DNA from: Botryococcus braunii
Taxonomy: Eukaryota > Chlorophyta > Trebouxiophyceae
DNA: 12,500 nucleotides
Direction of reading: 5' to 3'
Assembly: GCA_002005505.1 (NCBI GenBank)
Contig: KV908539.1
Coordinates: 60,001 to 72,500, forward strand
Both the position numbers and the translations under genes were made by a program. This document shows positions 7,366-12,500 of this stretch, piece by piece. Each line of letters starts with the position of its first letter. Within the stretch, counting starts at the first letter, position 1. The notes below the pieces were generated by a model, which was not told the DNA's origin, ran no database searches, and worked only from the letters and a program-made list of their open reading frames with translations.

Positions 7366-10300
7366 CTTCCAAGAAGAAAGGATCATCAGCTAGTGGAGCA
7401 TCAACGTCAAGCAGTGAACCAGCCTCATCCACACCCATCAGAGAACCGTGTACTCCCAGCACCTCAAGAGGCAGCGGAGATGAGCTGCCCAAGATTATCC
7501 CAACAAATGTCAAGGTACACATAAAACTGAAGGAACGGGGGACAAATATTATTGTTTGGAAGAATGCATTTTTGGCAGCAAATGAGTCAAAAGGGTCTTT
7601 GCCTGCCATCCTGGAGGCTATGCCTGGTACAGCACATGACGCAGCCGCAATGTTACTGATTTATGAGTCAGTCCCAGAGGAATGGCTGGGACCTCTGTCT
7701 AATCTGCCCTCTGCTTATGATGCATATGAGTTCATCTGCAGAAAGTTTATTGGTGGATATAATATCGAGGCCAATGCAGATTGGCTCCAAGAAATGAGCC
7801 AGGGAATGAAACATGACGAGACGATTTCGCAATATGTCAACAGAATGATCAACCTGAAGGCATGCCTTGACAGGAACAACCATGCTCTACTGGATGCACA
7901 CGTTGCAACCCAGATTGTGCAGGGCTTGCCTGATGCAGCTAAAGAGCCAGGAATGATCACAACTGCTGCAGCACAACCCCTGGAGAAGCTGGCTGGACTT
8001 CTGCGCAACACAGCAGCTGCAGTGGGTTTTGATGAATATGCTCCTCGCCAACCAAGGGTTTTGGCTCTTGGACAAGGCTCCAGTGGAGCCAATACCCCAC
8101 CAGCTGCCAGTGCAGTCCATCAGCAGGCCCAACCAACTGTCTCTGAGGCCAAGTCCGAGACTAAGGGCATCTGCAACTACTGCAATAAGAAGGGGCATTA
8201 CTGGAGGGACTGTCGAAAGAGGAAGCGGGACGAGGAGACCCAACGGAACGTAGTGGCAGCGGTCCAACAATTGCAGGGAATGTGGCCACAGGGACCTCCA
8301 CATATGGGTGGCCCACACCCTCCTGCAGCCCAGCTGGCGCACCCTGGACTGGATGCCTTTCCGGCATGGTTCCAACCCCCAGCTCCCCCACCTCCACCAC
8401 CTGGAGGTATGCCATACATAATTTCCCTCAACATCCTGAAGACTCCTGTCAGAAATTCGTCTCTGCAATCCTGGCTGGTGGACAGTGGAGCATCTGTACA
8501 TCTGGTGAATGATGTGACCCTACTACATAATCCAACTGTGCATGCCAAACCCATCCCATTACATCTGGCCACTTCAGATGCCACTGGAGGAATTGTAGCA
8601 TCAGGCTCTGTCTGCATCCTCAGTCGAGTGGGAGTTCCCCTGTGGATACATCATGTTCAGTGTGTTCCTTCTGCAACCTCAAACATACTGTCAGTATCTG
8701 CAGCATTGCGGGATGGGGCAGTCTTTCGCACAGATGATGTTGGAGCGTTCACTGAAGTCTGTGGTCCAAACAGCTGGAGGTCTCGGATCAGTGCAGAGAA
8801 AGGGCTATTTTATATTCATCAAGTTGTAGCTCTGAGTCCCAGTGTTAACCACAGAAGAATTTCAGCTGCTGTGAAGTCCAAAACCCCCACCCAAAACTCA
8901 CACAACTGTGCCAGACGATACCTCTGGCATAGCAGAATGGGACATCCAGGTGAAACATGGATGCAGCGCCTAACCAATGAGGACCTGGTCTCGGGACTTG
9001 ATACATCCCTATGTCCCTGCTCCAATTGTCCAGTCTACTGTGAAGCATGTATTGAGGGAAAGACGTCTCGGCCTCCATTTGGAATAAGCAGTAGACCAGC
9101 TGTTGAACCACTTGACAGAGTACATATTGACACTGTGGGCCCCATTTTTCCTGCTGCAGTAACTGGTGAACGTTACTGGGTGACTGCTTTGGATGAGTCA
9201 TCTCAGTTAAAGGCGGTCCTGCCTGTGAAGTCCAAAGATGCCATCAGTGCTGCTGTGAGGGACCTCATTCTATACTGGCAGACCCAGAAGAAAACCAAAG
9301 TGAAGTGTGTCCGGTGTGACCGTGGAACTGAATTTCTGAATGCCACGTTCAAAGAATTTTGTGCATCCCAGGGGACTAAATTGGAGACCTCAGCTCCTTA
9401 CACCCCGCAACAGAATGGAGCGGCTGAAAGAGCCAATCGCACCCTCAAGGAACGTACCAGGACTCTTCTGGCTTTTGCAGCTGCCAGTCCAACGTTGTGG
9501 AAGGAGGCCCTGGAAACTGCATGCACCCTACTGAACATGGGTCCCAGTACCGGGAGGGACCGCACGCCATCAGAATTATTTTTTGGCTACAAACCAAATG
9601 TAACCCCACTGCGTACCTGGGGTTGCTTGGCCTTTGTGCACATTCCTGATGTCCAGCGCTCTGTGTTTTCCCCTAAAACTGTGCCAGGGATGCTTACTGG
9701 TTACTCAGCCTCCTCCAAAGCCTATCGGATCTATGTGGGAGGGGGTATCTGGAAGGAGAGCAGAGATGTGGTTTTCGTGGAGCACCTCAGGGGAGCCTCT
9801 CGGGTTGGCATGAGCGTTTCCTCAACACAGTCTACAGAGTTTCTGTGTCCTGAGCCCTCTGCAAGTGACACTCCCCCAGTCTTTCCCGGCACCTCCCCTG
9901 GCACAACCAACATCAGCCTTGAGACAGATCTTGATGACCCACACAGTGAGCCTGAGTACCTGCCAGCCTCCAGCAACCTCCCCACACAGCCTGTCACAGG
10001 ACCCCCCAGTGAGGCTGAGCCCGAGCCTGAATCCAGAAGACTGTGTGACCCAGTGGAGATGGATCAAACCCTGGAGGCAGTACAGGACTTAGCCAGAGGA
10101 GTGAGACAGGACTCCCACCTTCGACCGCAGATGGAGCGAGCCCAGGAGGTCCTCAGACCAACTAGGTCTGATTGCCGCAACCACCAATTGGATGGCCTGA
10201 CCCGGGCTCAACGACACGAACAACGCACTGCCGCCAAAGACCTCCTGCTGCCACAGGAGAAGGGAGAGAGCAGAGAGCGAGAGGGGTTGACTGAATGTGA

Positions 10301-12500
10301 CTCTCTGTCACAGGGACCAGGGGAAGTGCAGCTAGAGGGTGATTCACATGAGGGGCATGAATTGCATGTGAGTGCAGTGAGGGGGGCAGCTACATGCAAA
10401 GCTGCAAATGGTCCCGGGGAGCTGAGCAGTATGGGTGGGTCTTGTTCAGTGACTGAGAGAAATGTAAGAGATGTGACCATGCAGAGTTCTTCTGGCAACC
10501 CGTCCAGTCAGAGCACTCCTGGACGGGACTGTGGTGGCAGCCACCGGTCAGAGGAAGCATCATATGCTTTCTCTGCACCAGCCAAACATGATTGTGAGCG
10601 GGAGACAGGATCTGCATCCTTGACTCCATGTAAGGGACGAGAGGAGGAGGTGAATCAGGAGCACAGACATTGTGGAGACAGACCAAATTACAAGTGCTCA
10701 CTGAGAGGTACCTGTGCCTGGGAGAGTGATGTCAGAGATGTGAGGTCACTCCCAACAGTGACATGCAGTCGGTCTGAGAGGCATGTGGATCACATAAATC
10801 AGGGGAAGTATGCAGACACTCTGCCATATCCCGATGTTGCTTGTGAGAGACCTGAAGAGTCTGAACTCTTGCAGGCATGTCAGAGTGTGTCTGAGGAGGT
10901 GAATCGGAAGTCTGGACAATGTGAAGGGATTCCAAATTACAAAGACTGTCCGAGAGGTACCTGTGCATGGGAGGATGATGTGAGGGATGAGCAGAGTAAC
11001 TTGTGCAAAGCCAAGTGTGAGTCCAAGCGAGAGCGTGCTATGAGAGAGCATTCTACTTCTACTGGAGAGCCTGTGATGTGTAACTCAGCGAGTGTCAGTG
11101 GAAGAGTAGTGGGTTCTGGACAAAGTGAGAGAAAATCAGGCAATTCAGAGGAAAAGCACACAGGTGTCAGATTTGGGAAAATTCACGTTCCCTCTAATTT
11201 GAGAGAAGCACAGATGTCTCCCCAGTGGGAATACTGGAAGGCAGCTATGCAGGAAGAGCAAAATTCTCTAGATACTCATGAGGTCATGGAGTATGTTCCG
11301 AGACCTCGTGGACATAAGGTTATTCCAGTTCACTGGATATTTTCAGTGAAAATGGATGCACATGGCAATGTTGTGAGATTCAAGGCCAGATTAGTGGCAC
11401 AGGGATGCAGACAAATCCCTGGAGTGGATGTGATGGAGGTCTTTGCTCCTACTAGTAGCTATGGAGCTAGAAGAGCTCTGCTTGCTGTTGCTGCAAGAGA
11501 GGGCTGTGAAATTCATCAGGTGGACGTTAAGACCGCCTTTCTGAATGGTGAGCTCGAGGAGGAAGTATATGTAACGCAACCTCCTGGCTTTGAGAATGGT
11601 GATAAGAATATTGTGTGCCGATTGAGAAAGGCGTTGTATGGCCTGAAGCAGGCTCCACGTGCCTGGCACAAAACCCTGAATGACAAACTTGAAGTCATGG
11701 GGTATGAGGTGTGCAAGAGTGATGCGGGAGTGTATGTGAGATGCTCTACTGATGGAGGAAAGTCCTATGTGCTGATCTATGTTGATGATCTTCTGATAGT
11801 TTCCAAGGGCATGTCAGAAATCGAGAGAGTGAAGGGACTTCTCAAGAAAGAATTCACCATCCATGATCTTGGGGAAGTGAAGGATTTCTTGGGATGTCAA
11901 GTGATGAGAGATAGAGATAAAGGGCTGATCACCCTGAGTTGCATCCCTAAAATCGATGCACTTGTAGAGAAATTTGGCTTGGATCTTGAGTCAGTGGGAC
12001 CTGATACTCCCATGACAAAAGATTTCGTAATGTCCCAAAGGCCTGCACCGAGAGATGGGAGCGACAGCATTGGTGCTGGCAGTCCACTACCTCCAGGTCA
12101 CCGTTACTGTGAGTTAGTAGGGTCTCTTCTGTATATAGCCAACACCACACGTCCCGATATAGCTCAGGCAGTAGGTGTATTGTCTCGTTATCGCATATCT
12201 CCCACCACAGCACATTGGAATGAAGCCATCCGTGTGTTGAAGTATCTGAAAGGAACCCGAGATTTGGTTCTAACTCTCGGAGGGGGGGAGATAGAGCTAG
12301 AAGGCTATGTGGATGCCGACTATGGAGGTGATCAGGATCATCGCTTCTCTACCACTGGCTTTGTCCTCACTGTGTTTGGAGGAGCAGTAGTGTGGGGAAG
12401 TAAAAAGCAATCTGCTGTTGCCACTTCAACAGTGGAGGCTGAATTCATGGCAGCAAGTGCTGTTGTGAAGGAAGCAAATTGGCTGAGAGGTTTCCTGGAG
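7362..12500 (+). CDS. Ty1/copia Gag-Pol polyprotein, single frame, 3' end beyond window
   Basis: One open frame of 1713 codons with no stop and no frameshift; an in-frame TAA at 7344 precedes the ATG. Order: Gag capsid-like region (about residues 80-210); CCHC zinc knuckle (Cys271, Cys274, His279, Cys284) followed by RKRKR; proline-rich stretch (about 320-350); aspartic protease, DSGA from Asp374; integrase HHCC (His523, His528, Cys560, Cys563); integrase core Asp590, Asp653, Glu689 (D,D35E exact); copia-type integrase tail ending near 810; spacer 811-1280; reverse transcriptase from about 1281, with VDVKTAFLNG (Asp1388) and YVDD (1473-1476); RNase H with VDADY (Asp1651) and TVEAE (Glu1692), cut at 12500. 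Copia polyproteins are usually about 1300-1450 residues; the excess is the spacer. Gag and Pol share one frame, so their ratio must be set by processing or RNA-level control. Confidence 0.98.
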   Translation, partial: MTSKKKGSSASGASTSSSEPASSTPIREPCTPSTSRGSGDELPKIIPTNVKVHIKLKERGTNIIVWKNAFLAANESKGSLPAILEAMPGTAHDAAAMLLIYESVPEEWLGPLSNLPSAYDAYEFICRKFIGGYNIEANADWLQEMSQGMKHDETISQYVNRMINLKACLDRNNHALLDAHVATQIVQGLPDAAKEPGMITTAAAQPLEKLAGLLRNTAAAVGFDEYAPRQPRVLALGQGSSGANTPPAASAVHQQAQPTVSEAKSETKGICNYCNKKGHYWRDCRKRKRDEETQRNVVAAVQQLQGMWPQGPPHMGGPHPPAAQLAHPGLDAFPAWFQPPAPPPPPPGGMPYIISLNILKTPVRNSSLQSWLVDSGASVHLVNDVTLLHNPTVHAKPIPLHLATSDATGGIVASGSVCILSRVGVPLWIHHVQCVPSATSNILSVSAALRDGAVFRTDDVGAFTEVCGPNSWRSRISAEKGLFYIHQVVALSPSVNHRRISAAVKSKTPTQNSHNCARRYLWHSRMGHPGETWMQRLTNEDLVSGLDTSLCPCSNCPVYCEACIEGKTSRPPFGISSRPAVEPLDRVHIDTVGPIFPAAVTGERYWVTALDESSQLKAVLPVKSKDAISAAVRDLILYWQTQKKTKVKCVRCDRGTEFLNATFKEFCASQGTKLETSAPYTPQQNGAAERANRTLKERTRTLLAFAAASPTLWKEALETACTLLNMGPSTGRDRTPSELFFGYKPNVTPLRTWGCLAFVHIPDVQRSVFSPKTVPGMLTGYSASSKAYRIYVGGGIWKESRDVVFVEHLRGASRVGMSVSSTQSTEFLCPEPSASDTPPVFPGTSPGTTNISLETDLDDPHSEPEYLPASSNLPTQPVTGPPSEAEPEPESRRLCDPVEMDQTLEAVQDLARGVRQDSHLRPQMERAQEVLRPTRSDCRNHQLDGLTRAQRHEQRTAAKDLLLPQEKGESREREGLTECDSLSQGPGEVQLEGDSHEGHELHVSAVRGAATCKAANGPGELSSMGGSCSVTERNVRDVTMQSSSGNPSSQSTPGRDCGGSHRSEEASYAFSAPAKHDCERETGSASLTPCKGREEEVNQEHRHCGDRPNYKCSLRGTCAWESDVRDVRSLPTVTCSRSERHVDHINQGKYADTLPYPDVACERPEESELLQACQSVSEEVNRKSGQCEGIPNYKDCPRGTCAWEDDVRDEQSNLCKAKCESKRERAMREHSTSTGEPVMCNSASVSGRVVGSGQSERKSGNSEEKHTGVRFGKIHVPSNLREAQMSPQWEYWKAAMQEEQNSLDTHEVMEYVPRPRGHKVIPVHWIFSVKMDAHGNVVRFKARLVAQGCRQIPGVDVMEVFAPTSSYGARRALLAVAAREGCEIHQVDVKTAFLNGELEEEVYVTQPPGFENGDKNIVCRLRKALYGLKQAPRAWHKTLNDKLEVMGYEVCKSDAGVYVRCSTDGGKSYVLIYVDDLLIVSKGMSEIERVKGLLKKEFTIHDLGEVKDFLGCQVMRDRDKGLITLSCIPKIDALVEKFGLDLESVGPDTPMTKDFVMSQRPAPRDGSDSIGAGSPLPPGHRYCELVGSLLYIANTTRPDIAQAVGVLSRYRISPTTAHWNEAIRVLKYLKGTRDLVLTLGGGEIELEGYVDADYGGDQDHRFSTTGFVLTVFGGAVVWGSKKQSAVATSTVEAEFMAASAVVKEANWLRGFLE
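8172..8213 (+). other. Gag CCHC zinc knuckle
   Basis: CX2CX4HX4C with the sequence CNYCNKKGHYWRDC. This is the nucleocapsid motif that binds element RNA during packaging. It is followed at once by the basic run RKRKR, a possible nuclear localisation or RNA-binding patch. Confidence 0.95.
9114..9440 (+). other. Integrase catalytic core D,D35E
   Basis: Asp590 in HIDTVGP, Asp653 in RCDRGTEF and Glu689 in PQQNGAAERAN, with exactly 35 residues between the second Asp and the Glu. This is the retroviral and LTR-retrotransposon integrase triad that inserts cDNA into the chromosome. The matching HHCC zinc-binding N-terminal region lies at about 8928-9050. Confidence 0.96.
10593..10739 (+). repeat. 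49-codon coding repeat, unit 1
   Basis: Runs from CER to WESDVRD within the Pol spacer. It aligns without gaps to 10842-10988 (offset 249 bp) at 26 of 49 residues. Shared marks include EEVN, PNYK and RGTCAWE, with three aligned Cys. The strongest conservation is at the C-terminal end (RGTCAWExDVRD). Confidence 0.85.
10842..10988 (+). repeat. 49-codon coding repeat, unit 2
   Basis: Runs from CER to WEDDVRD; partner of 10593-10739. A looser third copy may exist upstream, around 10434-10472 (SCSVTERNVRDV). The reading frame is kept across both units. Confidence 0.85.
11199..11960 (+). other. Reverse transcriptase domain
   Basis: Copia-type RT. HWIFSVKMDAHGNVVRFKARLVAQG lies at about residues 1324-1348; VDVKTAFLNGELEEEVY gives the first catalytic Asp (1388); LYGLKQAPRAWH is present; and YVDD at 1473-1476 gives the catalytic Asp pair. 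No catalytic residue is lost. Confidence 0.97.
12303..12500 (+). other. RNase H domain, truncated by window edge
   Basis: Starts at GYVDADYGGD (Asp1651) and continues through TTGFVLTVFGGAVVWGSKKQ-type copia RNase H sequence to TVEAEF (Glu1692). The remaining acidic residue and the C-terminal half lie beyond 12500. Confidence 0.92.

Larger units (their letters stand above)
9793..11201 (+). other. Long integrase-reverse transcriptase spacer in Pol
   Basis: About 470 residues (811-1280) without recognisable domain. It is rich in Ser, Glu, Arg, Pro and Cys, open throughout, and contains the duplicated 49-residue unit listed separately. Copia elements normally have a shorter, variable linker here. 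In Ty1 and Ty5 the integrase C-terminal tail carries nuclear-localisation or targeting peptides, so a similar tethering role is possible but unproven. Confidence 0.85.
6159..12500 (+). mobile_element. Ty1/copia LTR retrotransposon, 5' part, cut by window edge
   Basis: LTR end, primer-binding site, leader and a single-frame gag-pol with integrase placed before reverse transcriptase, which is the diagnostic order of Ty1/copia (Pseudoviridae) as opposed to Ty3/gypsy. The element moves by reverse transcription of its RNA inside virus-like particles followed by integrase-mediated insertion. The coding frame is fully open through 12500. The RNase H end, polypurine tract and 3' LTR are outside the window, so the target-site duplication and the age from LTR divergence cannot be read. 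The left edge is uncertain: 6159 is the best terminal-repeat match, with 6720 and 6727 as alternatives. Everything from 7024 rightward is secure. Confidence 0.9.

Noticed and set aside
7301..11716. Many minus-strand and alternative plus-strand frames inside gag-pol
   Set aside because: They are shadows of the gag-pol frame, none with its own motif, while the gag-pol frame carries every expected domain.

Overview
The window is nuclear DNA of a eukaryote. It holds a gene with a spliceosomal intron, very long dinucleotide microsatellites, large gene-poor stretches and a long LTR retrotransposon. The one clear host gene, on the minus strand at 4490-4962, encodes RPB9, the small zinc-ribbon subunit of RNA polymerase II. 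Its CVYRNE segment and its EEGMTLFF segment resemble land-plant and algal (partly fungal) RPB9 more than animal RPB9, so a non-animal host, perhaps an alga, is likely. I cannot name the species.

Layout. 1-4489: mostly non-coding sequence with no recognisable gene, containing a perfect (TG)45 tract, several perfect palindromes, short tandem repeats and an AT-rich patch. 4490-4962: RPB9 in two exons with a 119-bp GT-AG intron. 4963-5443: RPB9 upstream region, nothing else recognised. 5444-6010: a compound microsatellite of about 565 bp (CA, CGCA, GA, TG, G-run, AG, AC, AG, G-run). From roughly 6159 (left edge uncertain) to the window end: the 5' part of a Ty1/copia retrotransposon.

The retrotransposon has an LTR 3' end (...TTTCA, 7024) directly followed by a primer-binding site complementary to the anticodon arm of initiator tRNA-Met, the half-tRNA priming known from Drosophila copia and yeast Ty5. 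A short leader follows, with a 90-codon ORF (7093-7365), and then one uninterrupted gag-pol frame from 7362 to the window edge (1713 codons, no stop). Domain order is Gag, CCHC zinc knuckle, aspartic protease (DSGA), integrase (HHCC zinc domain and D,D35E core), reverse transcriptase (YVDD) and RNase H (cut by the window edge). Every catalytic motif I could check is intact, so the copy looks young and possibly active. The end of RNase H, the polypurine tract and the 3' LTR lie outside.

The most unusual points are: (1) the leader ORF carries a near-copy of the histone H3 tail (RTKQTARKTT) plus a PPSY motif, and its stop overlaps the gag-pol start as ATGA; (2) a spacer of about 470 residues between integrase and reverse transcriptase contains a cysteine-bearing 49-residue duplication; (3) an identical 143-bp direct repeat ending in a perfect Kozak ATG lies in and near the LTR; (4) RPB9 has Ser in place of one zinc-binding Cys.
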